Assembly: GCF_004297125.1 (NCBI RefSeq)
Contig: NZ_SCVD01000003.1
Location: forward strand, 41,671 to 105,670
Direction of reading: 5' to 3'
Length of the DNA: 64,000 nt
Origin: Phenylobacterium sp.
GTDB lineage: Bacteria > Pseudomonadota > Alphaproteobacteria > Caulobacterales > Caulobacteraceae
Positions 1 through 8,604 of the stretch are shown here, one piece after another (position 1 is the stretch's first letter; the number at the start of each line of letters is the position of its first letter). A program made the translations under genes and the position numbers. The notes below the pieces were generated by a model. It saw nothing but the letters and a program-made list of their open reading frames with translations, had not been told where the DNA came from and searched no databases.

Positions 1-2
1 TC

Positions 3-302
3 ACCAATGGCTGGGAGCTCGACGCCACCGCGGACTGGTATTTCTACAGCCGGGCGCCGCGGCGGATCCGCTACGCCCTGGGCGGCGACGCCCACTCCGT
101 GTTCAACGCCTCGGTCCGGGTCACCTCGCCGGACAAGCTTTGGGAGGCGGCGCTCATCGGGACAAACCTGGCGAATGACATCTGGTTCCCCGTGCCGACC
201 ACCGAGAAGCCTTTCGGCCTGTTCACGGCGACCTCCGGCGACCTGCAATCGGTCCTGCAGCCGCCGCGCCAGGTCACCTTGCAGCTGACGCGTCGGTTCT
301 AA
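3..302 (+). CDS. TonB-dependent receptor, C-terminal end only
   Basis: The open frame enters from the left edge and stops at 300-302, so only about the last 99 residues are present. They alternate polar and hydrophobic residues as beta-barrel strands do, contain the phrase GTNLANDIWF typical of the last strands of TonB-dependent receptors, and end in a terminal phenylalanine (LTRRF), the usual outer-membrane barrel signature. The next gene begins about 40 bases later on the same strand, so the receptor may be the upstream gene of the catabolic cluster and import its substrate. The plug domain and TonB box lie outside the window, so family assignment rests on the barrel end alone. Confidence 0.65.
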   Translation, partial: TNGWELDATADWYFYSRAPRRIRYALGGDAHSVFNASVRVTSPDKLWEAALIGTNLANDIWFPVPTTEKPFGLFTATSGDLQSVLQPPRQVTLQLTRRF

Positions 303-343
303 GGGGCGAGGCTGCCGCCGCAGTGAGGGAGTCGAGGGACAGT

Positions 344-1093
344 ATGTCTATGCTCGAAGGCAAGACGGCGGTCGTCACCGGCGGCAGCAGCGGCATCGGC
401 CTCGCCATCGCCCAGGCGTTGGCGCAGGAAGGGGCGAGGGTCGCGGTGGTGGGCCGGCGGGAGGCGGTGGTCCACGCCGCCGCCGCCGCGGTGGGCGCCG
501 GCGCGATCGGCATCCCCGCGGACGTCACGCGAATGACCGACCTGGAGCGCGCCTTCGGGGAGGTCGGCAAGCAGTTCGGCGGGCTGGACATCCTCGTCTG
601 CAGCGCCGGGTCCACGGGCGGGGGCCCGCTGGACAGCTGCACGGAGGAGGCCTTCGACGCCCTAATGGACCTCAACGTGAAGAGCGTGTTCTTCACGGCC
701 CAGAAGGCGCTGCCGCTTCTGCGGGAGGGCGCCTCCGTGATCGTCATCGGCTCGGTGGCCGACACGATCGTCCTGCCGGGCGGCGGCGTCTATTCCGCGA
801 GCAAGGCGGCGCTGCGCGCCTTCGTCCGGACCTGGGCCAGCGATCTCGCGCCCCGCGGGGTGCGGGTCAACCTCCTGTCGCCGGGGGTGACCGAGACACC
901 GCTTCTGGAGCGGCTTCAGTCGACGCCGGAGTCCGTTCAGGGCTTCGACCACCTGATGGCGCAACGCACGGCCCTGAAGCGCCGGGGGAGGGCGGAGGAG
1001 GTGGCCGCCGTGGCGGCGTTCCTCGCGTCCGACCGCGCCTCCTACATGACTGGCGGGGTGCTCTACGCGGACGGCGGCATGCACAACTGGTGA
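344..1093 (+). CDS. Short-chain dehydrogenase/reductase (SDR)
   Basis: A classical SDR of 249 residues, expected to oxidise or reduce a hydroxyl/keto group with NAD(P). The cofactor loop TGxxxGxG is at residues 12-19 (TGGSSGIG), the catalytic serine near 137, and Tyr150-Lys154 forms YxxxK. An in-frame GTG at 323 exists, but the ATG at 344 has a purine-rich GAGGGAC just upstream and gives the normal N-terminus. It follows the TonB receptor closely and probably shares its transcript. It is a close paralogue of the SDR at 21893-22642: same length, same catalytic positions, and both end in Asn-Trp. The substrate is unknown. Confidence 0.9.
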   Translation: MSMLEGKTAVVTGGSSGIGLAIAQALAQEGARVAVVGRREAVVHAAAAAVGAGAIGIPADVTRMTDLERAFGEVGKQFGGLDILVCSAGSTGGGPLDSCTEEAFDALMDLNVKSVFFTAQKALPLLREGASVIVIGSVADTIVLPGGGVYSASKAALRAFVRTWASDLAPRGVRVNLLSPGVTETPLLERLQSTPESVQGFDHLMAQRTALKRRGRAEEVAAVAAFLASDRASYMTGGVLYADGGMHNW

Positions 1094-1130
1094 GGGCGGC
1101 GGCCGGCGCCGCTCGCCCCTGACGCCGTCC

Positions 1131-1637
1131 TCAAGCCGGGGCGGCGTTCCGCGCCTGCCACCTCTGCTGGGAGATCCCGAAGAGCTTGGCCCGGTCGCCC
1201 ATTTCCCAGGTCACCGTGAGCTTGCAGGCGTGGATGCGCCAGCCGTCGGAGCCCCTGCGGAGCCGGTTCGTGTAGTAGCCGCCGATCTTGTGCATGAGGC
1301 GCTCGCCCGCATCCACGGCATGGTGATGGGCGATCATGTACGAGACGCAGGTCGCCCGATCCCCGTCGATCTCGTGGACGTGATTGCTGCTGATGTGCTG
1401 CGTTGCGTCGAAGCCGGAGAGGCCGGCCGCGACGCCGGCGACCCACTCGTCAGCGTCGGAGGATCGGACTTCGCCGCCGCTCCAGCTCGTGAAATCCAGC
1501 TCGACCTGATCCGTGAAGCAAGAGCGGAACAGCGGCCAGTCGCGGCGATCGATGCCGGTGGCGTAGCGAAGGACGACGTCGCTGATCTCCGCGCGGGCGA
1601 GGAGGGTTTCAAGGTCGAGCGGGGCGCGTGCGGACAT
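1131..1637 (-). CDS. SnoaL-like (NTF2-fold) protein
   Basis: A 168-residue protein of the SnoaL_4/NTF2-like fold. It opens with a helix bearing ISDVVLRYATGIDRRDW, followed by CFTDQVELDF, the standard beginning of this family, which includes scytalone dehydratase, ketosteroid-isomerase-like enzymes and many non-catalytic subunits. The ATG at 1637 is chosen because CCGGAGGAACC sits just upstream on the coding strand; the longer frame to 1733 runs through the operator sites. It is divergent from the P450 operon and shares its regulatory region. A lyase or isomerase step in the island is plausible but not demonstrable from sequence. Confidence 0.8.
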   Translation of the reverse strand: MSARAPLDLETLLARAEISDVVLRYATGIDRRDWPLFRSCFTDQVELDFTSWSGGEVRSSDADEWVAGVAAGLSGFDATQHISSNHVHEIDGDRATCVSYMIAHHHAVDAGERLMHKIGGYYTNRLRRGSDGWRIHACKLTVTWEMGDRAKLFGISQQRWQARNAAPA

Positions 1638-1686
1638 TCGGGTTCCTCCGGCTTCTAGGGGCGCTTGGGCCATTCGCCATTGAAAC

Positions 1687-1710
1687 AAAAATAGCACGTG
1701 CTGCAAGCTT
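1687..1710. promoter_or_regulatory. Island operator site 1 (24-bp dyad)
   Basis: First of nine matching 24-bp sites. Here the left half reads AAAAATAGCA and the right half contains TGCAAG. It lies 50 bases upstream of the SnoaL-like gene in the divergent region shared with the P450 operon. The dyad form suggests a TetR-family operator; binding is inferred. Confidence 0.7.
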
Positions 1711-1722
1711 AAAGCAGGCTTA

Positions 1723-1746
1723 GACATTGACACGTGTGATAGTTTT
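1723..1746. promoter_or_regulatory. Island operator site 2 (24-bp dyad)
   Basis: Second copy in the same divergent region, on the opposite strand to site 1 and centred 36 bases from it. On the minus strand its left half reads AAAACTATCA, nearly identical to the site at 15652. It is placed to control the P450-OYE-MFS operon. Confidence 0.75.
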
Positions 1747-1852
1747 TAGTTCTGTCAGCGACGGAGTTCCGGCCCGTCCGGGCCCTCGGATTCAACTCGC
1801 CAGGCTGCGGCAGGGTGCGCCGTGGTCGATAGAGCACGCAGAGGAACGCGAC

Positions 1853-3079
1853 ATGGAAGACCTGAAGACCTGTCCCGTCGAGGGCGTGAGGGAGCTGGAT
1901 TTCAATTCCGAGGAATTTGCCCGGAACTACAAGAGCATCTACCGCGAGCTCCACGAGAGCGGTTGCCCCTACGCCCATTCGACGGACGGAGATTTCTTCG
2001 CCCTGGCGGCCCACAAGGACATCGTCGAAGCCTGCGTGAAGTCGCAGCAGTGGAGCAGCAAGTACGGGCCGGGTCTGCAGTATCAGTCGCCGGAGACGCC
2101 GGGCGTGCTGGTCAGCGTCGATCCGCCGGAGCACACCTTCGAGGCCAAGCTGGTCGGGAAGGCGTTCAGCAAGGCCTACTTCGAATCCTTCATCCCGGGA
2201 ATCCGCGCGTACCTGAACGAACGGATCGACGCCGTCTTCGCCAAGGGCGGCTGCGACATCCACAAGGAGATCTCCGAGCCGCTGCCGCTCTGGGTGATCT
2301 TCAAGATGTTCGGCAAGGAGATCGACGCCGACTTCATGACCAGCTTCCGCGAGGGCTTCGTCGTCGGCGTCGGCCAGATGCTGCGCCGCGAGGCGCCCGC
2401 GGTGCGCACGAACGAGTCCACCCACTTCCTGGCGGACCACCTTGCGGAAACCCGGCGCAGGCTCGCAAGCGGCGAGGCCAAGCCGGACGACAACCTGCTC
2501 ACCAAGTTCATCACCACCGAACTCGATGGGCGGCGGCTGACGGACGAGAAGATCCTCGGCTTCTGCAGCTTCCTCCTGACCGCCGGCAGCGGCACCACGA
2601 CGATCATGCTGTCGAACCTGCTCCACAGGCTTCTGCAGGCGCCGGAGCTGTTCGAGCGCGTGAAGGCCGACCGCGACCTCATCCCGGTGGCCATCGAGGA
2701 ATGCCTGCGGGTGGACGCCCCGGTCCACGGCCTTTTCCGGACCAACAACGAGGCGACCGAGATCGGTCCGCTGAAGCTGAAGCCGGACACGAAGGTGATG
2801 ATGCTGTGGAGCGCGGGCAGCCTCGATCCGAACGTGTTCCCCGAGCCGCAGAAGTTCGACCTGGATCGCGAGATGTCGGAGATCCGCAAGCATCTCGCGT
2901 TCGGCTACGGCATCCATATCTGCCGCGGCGCGCCGCTGTCGCGCATCGAGGGAGGGCTCTTCCTCGAGGTGCTCATGGACCGTCTTCCGAACCTGCGCCT
3001 GGACGGCGAACCCACCCCCGAGACCCGGATCCCGGTCCTGCAGGGCATCCGGGCGCTTCCGGTGGCTTGGGACGTCTGA
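1853..3079 (+). CDS. Cytochrome P450
   Basis: A soluble bacterial P450 of 408 residues. The I-helix oxygen-binding motif AGSGTT is at 244-249, the K-helix ExxR at Glu283-Arg286, and the haem-binding loop FGYGIHICRG has Cys357 as the iron ligand. The start at 1853 is preceded by AGAGGAA; the upstream in-frame start at 1727 lies inside operator site 2 and is unlikely. It leads an operon with an OYE homologue and an MFS transporter, so it probably hydroxylates the imported substrate. No ferredoxin or ferredoxin reductase gene is present in the window, so its electron donors must be encoded elsewhere. Confidence 0.93.
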   Translation: MEDLKTCPVEGVRELDFNSEEFARNYKSIYRELHESGCPYAHSTDGDFFALAAHKDIVEACVKSQQWSSKYGPGLQYQSPETPGVLVSVDPPEHTFEAKLVGKAFSKAYFESFIPGIRAYLNERIDAVFAKGGCDIHKEISEPLPLWVIFKMFGKEIDADFMTSFREGFVVGVGQMLRREAPAVRTNESTHFLADHLAETRRRLASGEAKPDDNLLTKFITTELDGRRLTDEKILGFCSFLLTAGSGTTTIMLSNLLHRLLQAPELFERVKADRDLIPVAIEECLRVDAPVHGLFRTNNEATEIGPLKLKPDTKVMMLWSAGSLDPNVFPEPQKFDLDREMSEIRKHLAFGYGIHICRGAPLSRIEGGLFLEVLMDRLPNLRLDGEPTPETRIPVLQGIRALPVAWDV

Positions 3080-3127
3080 CCACGCACGGACGCCGGATCG
3101 GCAAAGGCACTGAGGGAGAACGCCGGG

Positions 3128-4282
3128 ATGAACGGCATCGGATCGCTTGCACGGCCTCCCGTGGAGGAGCTCTTCAAGCCGCTGCAGGTCGGCCGCATCC
3201 AGGTCCGGAACCGCCTGGCCTTCGCGCCCTGCACACGGCAGCGCTCCGACCTCGACGGGACGCCGAACGATCTCAACGTCGAATACTATCGTCAGCGGAG
3301 CGGGGCGGGCCTCATCGTCAGCGAGGGCATCTACCCGGACGACATGGGCAAGGGCTATCTGTTCAGCCCGGGCCTCTGCACGGAGTCGCACGTCCTGGGT
3401 TGGCGGCGCGTCACCGACGCGGTGCATGCCGAGGGCGGCGCGATCTTCGCCCAGATCATGCATGTCGGGCGGCTCAGCGATCCGCTGATGTTGCCCGGCG
3501 GCGCCACGCCAATCTCCGCCTCGGCCGTTCGACCCGACCCGACGGCGCGCCACTACACGGTAAGCTGCCCGCGCCCGAAACGGCCGTACCCGACGCCCCG
3601 CGCACTCGGCGCCCGCGAAGTCTACGACGTGATCGACCACTACAAGCGCTGCGCCCAGATGGCGGATCGCGCGGGCTTCGACGGCGTGGAGATCCATGCC
3701 GCGAGCGGCTATCTGCCCATGCAGTTCCTCACGCCGAACACCAATCAGCGGGATGACGAATTCGGCGGCAGCATCGAGAAGCGGGCGAGTTTCCTGCTCG
3801 CCTGTGTCGACGCCATGTCGGAGGTCAAGGGGCCCGGCTTCGTCGCCGTGAAGGTGAGCCCCGGCTGGACCTTTCACGACGTGTTCGACGACGATCCCGT
3901 CGGCACGTACACCCATGTGGGTCGCGAGCTTTCCAAGCGGCAGATCGCCTATCTTCAGGTGGGCAATTTTGGCATCCAGTGGGACGTCTTCGGGACGATG
4001 CGGGCCGCGTTCGACGGGCCGCTCATGGCGGTCGTCGGCTTCACGCGGGCGCGCGGCGCGCAAGCCGTGGCCAGCGGCGCCGCAGATCTCATCGGCTTCG
4101 GCCAGGGCTACATGGCCAATCCGGACCTCGAACGCCGCTACGAGAACGGCTGGCCCCTCGAGCGGCCCAGGCTGGAAGCCTACTACACGCAGGGCGCGGA
4201 GGGTTACACCGACTACCCGCGCTACGAGGACAGCCCCCTGGAAGGCGTCGTGCCGGTCGACGAGTACCCGACCCCGTTCTGA
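3128..4282 (+). CDS. Old Yellow Enzyme family flavin oxidoreductase
   Basis: A 384-residue FMN-dependent TIM-barrel oxidoreductase of the NADH:flavin oxidoreductase/OYE family. The N-terminus has the FMN-contacting RNRLAFAPCT, and the active-site region has EIHAASGYLPMQFL followed by a FGGSIEKR-type phosphate segment. His190 matches the conserved substrate-binding histidine, but the partner position three residues later is Ser193, where OYEs usually have Asn or His. A good ribosome site (GAGGGAGAA) precedes 3128. It sits 48 bases after the P450 gene in the same operon. Reduction of an enone or another activated alkene is the likely chemistry. Confidence 0.9.
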   Translation: MNGIGSLARPPVEELFKPLQVGRIQVRNRLAFAPCTRQRSDLDGTPNDLNVEYYRQRSGAGLIVSEGIYPDDMGKGYLFSPGLCTESHVLGWRRVTDAVHAEGGAIFAQIMHVGRLSDPLMLPGGATPISASAVRPDPTARHYTVSCPRPKRPYPTPRALGAREVYDVIDHYKRCAQMADRAGFDGVEIHAASGYLPMQFLTPNTNQRDDEFGGSIEKRASFLLACVDAMSEVKGPGFVAVKVSPGWTFHDVFDDDPVGTYTHVGRELSKRQIAYLQVGNFGIQWDVFGTMRAAFDGPLMAVVGFTRARGAQAVASGAADLIGFGQGYMANPDLERRYENGWPLERPRLEAYYTQGAEGYTDYPRYEDSPLEGVVPVDEYPTPF

Positions 4283-4332
4283 GAGCCCTGTAAAGCCATA
4301 GGCGCCTCAAGAGCGCCCGGGAGGAATGACGA

Positions 4333-5757
4333 ATGTCGACCGCGAGCCCCGCCGGACGTGCTCTGACACTGCCGCGCGTCCTGCTCTTTTCGGCGGCCGG
4401 CATGCCCGTCGCGGCCATCGCCACGGCGATCGCCATCTACCTGCCACGTCACTTCGCAAGCCATGTCGGCATCAGCCTGGCGGCGGTCGGCGGAGCGTTC
4501 GCCATCGTGCGGCTGCTCGACATCTCGGTCGACCTCCTCCTTGGCCTGGCCATGGACCGCACGCGCACGGTGCTCGGACGCTACCGCGCGTGGATGCTCG
4601 CCGGCATCCCCATCGTGTTGCTGGCCGTCTACATGCTGTTCGTGGATCCTGCCGGCGTCACCATGGTGACTCTGATCGTTTGGCTCCTGGTCCTCTACCT
4701 GGGCATGTCCACGCTGCAGCTCGCGCACGCCGCCTGGGCCGCCACGATCGCGCCGAGCTACCACGAGCGATCCCGCCTGTTCGGCCTGATGGCGGCCTTG
4801 GGGATCGCGGGGTCGCTCTCGGTCTTCCTGGCGCCCGTCGCGCTGGAAGCGGCGGGCCGCTCCGACGCCGAGGCCGTGAGCACGATGGGGTGGATGATCA
4901 TCTTCGCCACCCCGATAACCGTCGGCCTGATGGCGGTCAGCATCCCCGAACGTATCCGACCGAACCTGGAGGCGCGACACTTCCGGCTGCGCGACTACTG
5001 GGACCTGGTGTCCAGGCCCAGCATGCTTCGGATCATCGTCGCGGACTTCTGCCTGTCCCTGGGACCCGGCTGGCTGAGCGCGACGGTGCTCTTCTTCCTG
5101 ATCGATGCGCGCGGCTTCTCCCTGGCCCAGGCCAACATCCTGCTGGCCCTGTCGATCTCGGCCGGCTTTGCAGGCGCCCCGCTGGTCAGCCGGCTGGCCG
5201 TGCGTTGGTCCAAGCATCGGGCGCTGATGGTCGCGGCGGTGGGCTATGCCGTCACCCTCTGCGCGATCGTCGTGTCGCCCAGGGGCGCCATGCCGCAGGC
5301 CATCGTGGTGATGTTCATGATGGGCTTCTTCAACGCCGCGTTTTCCGCGCTTCTGAGGGCCATGACGGCCGACGTCAGCGACGAGCTGCGGCTCGAACAG
5401 GGGCAGGAACGCGCGGGCCTGCTCTATGCGATCACCACGCTCACCACCAAGGCCGCGGGGGCGTTCTCGATCTTCCTGACCTTCACCGTTCTCGACCGCA
5501 TCGGCTACGACGCGAAGGCCGGCAGCCTGAACGACGCGGCGGCCTTGCGCGGGCTCGAGATCGCCTCGATCGCCGGGCCTGTGGGCTTCGTGATGCTGGG
5601 GGCCTTCTGCTGCCTCGGCTATCGCCTGACCGCCGAGCGACACGCCGAGATCAAGCAGGCCCTCGACGCGCGGGAGGCCGCCTATGTGGAAGCCCCGATC
5701 CTCCAGACCATGACCGCGGAGGTCCATGCGGTGGAGCCCGGCGCCAGCAAGCCCTGA
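4333..5757 (+). CDS. MFS transporter, GPH/MelB-like (MFS_2)
   Basis: An integral membrane protein of 474 residues with about twelve hydrophobic segments. The stretch RLLDISVDLLLG, then MDRTRTVLGRYR, matches the conserved first-half signature of the glycoside-pentoside-hexuronide (MelB-like) symporters; such MFS_2 proteins often occur in catabolic clusters for terpenoids and aromatic acids. GGGAGGAATG precedes the ATG. It is the third gene of the P450 operon, so it probably moves the island's substrate or an intermediate across the inner membrane. Substrate specificity cannot be read from sequence. Confidence 0.88.
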   Translation: MSTASPAGRALTLPRVLLFSAAGMPVAAIATAIAIYLPRHFASHVGISLAAVGGAFAIVRLLDISVDLLLGLAMDRTRTVLGRYRAWMLAGIPIVLLAVYMLFVDPAGVTMVTLIVWLLVLYLGMSTLQLAHAAWAATIAPSYHERSRLFGLMAALGIAGSLSVFLAPVALEAAGRSDAEAVSTMGWMIIFATPITVGLMAVSIPERIRPNLEARHFRLRDYWDLVSRPSMLRIIVADFCLSLGPGWLSATVLFFLIDARGFSLAQANILLALSISAGFAGAPLVSRLAVRWSKHRALMVAAVGYAVTLCAIVVSPRGAMPQAIVVMFMMGFFNAAFSALLRAMTADVSDELRLEQGQERAGLLYAITTLTTKAAGAFSIFLTFTVLDRIGYDAKAGSLNDAAALRGLEIASIAGPVGFVMLGAFCCLGYRLTAERHAEIKQALDAREAAYVEAPILQTMTAEVHAVEPGASKP

Positions 5758-5762
5758 GGCGG

Positions 5763-6491
5763 TCAGGCGGCAGTGGGAGCGCCGTCGTCCTTGAGCAGCT
5801 CCGCGATCAGGGCGTCGGCTTCCGCGCGGTGCGAGGCGCGCAGGTACGCGCGTATGCAACTCAGGAAGTAGAGCTGGGCCCGGACGACGAACTCCTCGTC
5901 GCCGATCCGCCCCGCCGCCCAGTCGGTGACGTTGGCGTAGGACTGGTTGACGATGAGGTTGTTCAGGCGCGCGCGATTGGCGGGCGCCATCTTCACGACC
6001 AGCTTGCTCTTCTCGGCGCGGCCGCTCCAGCCGTCGCCGCTCCCCTGGGAAATCCGGTAGAGGGAATCGTAGATCCGCCGGTCGACCGTCGGCGAAAAGA
6101 AGACCCCGACCATGGCGGTCGCGTACCGCCGGAGGCTGATGGTGGCGCGGGCGATGTCGCGGATGCCCACCAGCTGTTCTTCCAGGGTGTCGGCGGGCGT
6201 CGGCCGCACTTCGCGCACCAGCTCGGCGAAATGCTCGTCGATCGCGGCGGCGACGATCTCCTCCTTGCTGCCGAACACGTTGTAGAGCGTGCGCTGAGCC
6301 ACATCGGCCCGTCGGCTGAGCTCGCGAATGGTGAACCCCTCGACCCCCATCTCGTCGAGCAGGCGCTGGGCCTCCGCGAGGATCCGGTCCCGCCGGTCGC
6401 GCATGAGCGCGCTCGCATACTTGCGGCGGGGTGGTTCCTCTGCGCTGTCGGGTTCAGCGGCGGGTTCCGAATCGGGTAGCCGGCGTGCCAT
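5763..6491 (-). CDS. TetR-family transcriptional regulator (TetR1)
   Basis: About 242 residues. An N-terminal helix-turn-helix includes FTIRELSRRADVAQRTLYNVFGSKE, followed by an all-helical ligand-binding domain. The start at 6491 (MARRLPD) is preferred over 6596, although the ribosome site is weak. It lies 55 bases downstream of the crotonase gene in the same direction, so both are probably transcribed from the region holding operator site 3. Its recognition helix resembles that of TetR2 at 16613-17389 (AQxTLYNxFGSKE), so the two may read the same operator. It is convergent with the MFS gene, leaving a gap of only five bases. Confidence 0.9.
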   Translation of the reverse strand: MARRLPDSEPAAEPDSAEEPPRRKYASALMRDRRDRILAEAQRLLDEMGVEGFTIRELSRRADVAQRTLYNVFGSKEEIVAAAIDEHFAELVREVRPTPADTLEEQLVGIRDIARATISLRRYATAMVGVFFSPTVDRRIYDSLYRISQGSGDGWSGRAEKSKLVVKMAPANRARLNNLIVNQSYANVTDWAAGRIGDEEFVVRAQLYFLSCIRAYLRASHRAEADALIAELLKDDGAPTAA

Positions 6492-6546
6492 CCGGCTGAG
6501 GTTGCCGCCCGCGAGCCGCCTGTCAACGCGGGTTCCGGGAATCCCC

Positions 6547-7395
6547 TCAGCGATCCGGCGCCTGTTCGGTGCGATAGTCGCCGAACGTCTGGTCACGCGA
6601 CGTCAGCGCCTTGGTGACGCCCTGGCGAAGCTCGGCCATGTAGGCGCGACTGGCCGGGGTGTGCCATCCCAGTGCGTGGAGGTCGGCGCCGGCGCGAAGT
6701 CCGGCGCGCATCCCCATGGCCTCCATCTGGCGGTGGACGAGCCGCTTGTTGAGTTGAGCCAGTTCGGGGTCGAGCTTGGCGACCCGCTCGGCCATGGCCA
6801 GAACCGCGGCCTCGAGTTCGTCCTCCGGATGGGCGCGGTTGGCGAACCCCAGGCGAACCGCCTCGACGCCCGACATCGCGTCCCCGGTCAGCATCTGTTC
6901 CATGGCCGCCCGCATGCCGATCAGCCAGGCATGGTACTGATTGTCGGGCGGGGACATGGTGCGCACGGCCGGATAGCCGATCTGCGCGTCCTCGGCGACG
7001 TAGACCAGGTCGCAGGCCACCGCCAGTTCAGACCCGCCGGCCAGGCACCAGCCGTGGACCTGGGCGATGATCGGCTTGGACAGGTCCCACATCCGGAAGC
7101 AGCCTTCCACCACGTGACGGGCCCAGTGGCCCTGGCCCCCGGCCGTATGGAACGGCGTCCGGCCGACGCCGGCCAGGTCGTAGCCGGAGGAGAAGCAGGA
7201 CCCGGCGCCCCGGATCACGATCACGCGCACGTCGGGGTCGCGGTCGGCCGCCTCCAGCGCGGCGAACAGTTCGCCGCGCAGGGCGTTGGAGAGCGCGTTG
7301 CGCTTGTGCGGCCGGTTGAGGGTCAGGCGCCTGACCAGCGGCGCAGGCGTGTCCGTGAGCAGCAGGGGAGCCTCGGCGTCGCGCTGTTCGGTCAT
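6547..7395 (-). CDS. Enoyl-CoA hydratase/isomerase (crotonase family)
   Basis: A 282-residue crotonase-fold protein. The two oxyanion-hole segments are visible as GSCFSSGYDL and HGWCLAGGSEL. The ATG at 7395 has GAGGACGAC upstream; the longer frame to 7524 would read through the operator. Family members hydrate, isomerise or cleave acyl-CoA thioesters. It is the first gene of a unit with TetR1 and divergent from the 2-oxoacid dehydrogenase genes. A Glu pair in the usual hydratase positions is not obvious, so hydratase activity should not be assumed. Confidence 0.88.
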   Translation of the reverse strand: MTEQRDAEAPLLLTDTPAPLVRRLTLNRPHKRNALSNALRGELFAALEAADRDPDVRVIVIRGAGSCFSSGYDLAGVGRTPFHTAGGQGHWARHVVEGCFRMWDLSKPIIAQVHGWCLAGGSELAVACDLVYVAEDAQIGYPAVRTMSPPDNQYHAWLIGMRAAMEQMLTGDAMSGVEAVRLGFANRAHPEDELEAAVLAMAERVAKLDPELAQLNKRLVHRQMEAMGMRAGLRAGADLHALGWHTPASRAYMAELRQGVTKALTSRDQTFGDYRTEQAPDR

Positions 7396-7479
7396 GCTGC
7401 TGTCGTCCTCATCTCGCCCCCGCTCAACGTGCGCCGCTATCCGCAGCGAGCTCAAGCTCGAAGTGGCCGCTGGCGTCTC

Positions 7480-7503
7480 AAATTTAGTGCAGGTTGCATC
7501 TTT
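7480..7503. promoter_or_regulatory. Island operator site 3 (24-bp dyad)
   Basis: Copy of the island dyad between the crotonase-TetR1 unit and the divergent E1 alpha operon. Left half AAATTTAGTG, right half containing TTGCATC. It is the most divergent copy but keeps the invariant AA, TA, GCA and T positions. Confidence 0.55.
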
Positions 7504-7602
7504 TGCCTTGACGAGGAAAGGCAAACTTGGCCCTCTCGGGATGCCGGCGCGCCGTCGCCTGGAGGGCGGAAGCGCCGCTCAATATGCTGTAGGGGAAACG
7601 CG

Positions 7603-8604
7603 ATGGGATTGGCCAAGGCCGCATCGGATGCGGCGGATGTCGACACCGACACCCTGCTCGAGATCTACCGCCGCACCGCGCTGATCAACCGGACCGACGA
7701 GAAGTTCCGCGCCCTGCTGATGAGCGGGACGTTGCGGCTCGTCTACTACCCGGTCCGCGGCCAGGAAGTCGTTTCGGCGGCCATGATGACGGCGCTGCGC
7801 CCCGACGACTATCTGGTCACCACCTATCGCGGCGTGCATGACCAGCTGGCCAAGGGAATCCCGCCCAAGATTCTCTGGGCGGAGTTCACGGGTAAGGCCA
7901 CGGGCGCCTGCAAGGGCAAGGGCGGCCCGATGCATATCACCCACCCGGAAACGGGCGTGATGGTCACCACGGGCATCGTCGGCTCGGGCCTGCCGATCGC
8001 CAATGGCCTCGGGCTCTCGTCGCTGCTCAAGGGGGACGGCCGCGTCACCGTCGTCTGCTTCGGCGACGGGTCCACCAACATCGGCGCCTTCCACGAAGCC
8101 ATGAACATGGCCTCCATCTGGAAGCTGCCGGTGGTCTTCCTGTGCCAGAACAACCGCTACGGCGAGCATACCGCCTTCGCCGATAGCACGTCCGCCGGCC
8201 GGATCGTCGATCGCGCGCCGGGCTACGGCATGAACGCCGTCCGCGTCGACGGGAACGACGCGTCCGAGATGTACGCGGCGGCCAAGGCGGCCGTGGATCG
8301 GGCCCGCGCCGGCGGTGGGCCGACACTGATCGAGGCGATGACCTACCGCATGCTGGGCCACGTGTTCGGCTCGAACGCCAGCTATGTTCCGAAGGCGCTT
8401 CAGGAGGAGGCGGTCCGCGAGGACCCGGTGCCCAGGCTGCGCCAGAAGCTGCTCGACCTGCAGGTGCCCGAGGCCACCCTCGCCGGGATCGAGCAGGCCA
8501 TCGACGGCGTGATCGCCGAAGCGGTCGAGTTCGCCCTCTCCAGTCCCTATCCGGACATCGGCGAGATCCGCAAAGACGTACTGGGCCAGGAGATCGCCGC
8601 GTGA
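7603..8604 (+). CDS. 2-oxoacid dehydrogenase E1 component, alpha subunit
   Basis: A 333-residue thiamine-diphosphate enzyme subunit of the pyruvate/acetoin/branched-chain E1 alpha family. The TPP motif starts at GDG (154-156) and ends at NN (183-184); the HEAMNMA segment between them is typical. AGGGGAA precedes the ATG at 7603. The stop overlaps the E1 beta start by four bases, so the two are translationally coupled and should form an alpha2beta2 E1. The true 2-oxoacid is unknown: pyruvate, a branched-chain acid or a pathway-specific oxo acid are all possible. No E3 gene is nearby. Confidence 0.9.
   Translation: MGLAKAASDAADVDTDTLLEIYRRTALINRTDEKFRALLMSGTLRLVYYPVRGQEVVSAAMMTALRPDDYLVTTYRGVHDQLAKGIPPKILWAEFTGKATGACKGKGGPMHITHPETGVMVTTGIVGSGLPIANGLGLSSLLKGDGRVTVVCFGDGSTNIGAFHEAMNMASIWKLPVVFLCQNNRYGEHTAFADSTSAGRIVDRAPGYGMNAVRVDGNDASEMYAAAKAAVDRARAGGGPTLIEAMTYRMLGHVFGSNASYVPKALQEEAVREDPVPRLRQKLLDLQVPEATLAGIEQAIDGVIAEAVEFALSSPYPDIGEIRKDVLGQEIAA

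Noticed and set aside
1709..4063. 784-residue open frame on the minus strand
   Set aside because: It is antisense to the P450 and OYE genes, has an Arg/His/Asp-rich composition and no family motif; the plus-strand genes have intact catalytic residues.
4222..5859. Long minus-strand frame opposite the MFS gene
   Set aside because: Composition is low-complexity His/Gln/Arg-rich; the opposite frame encodes a clear membrane transporter.
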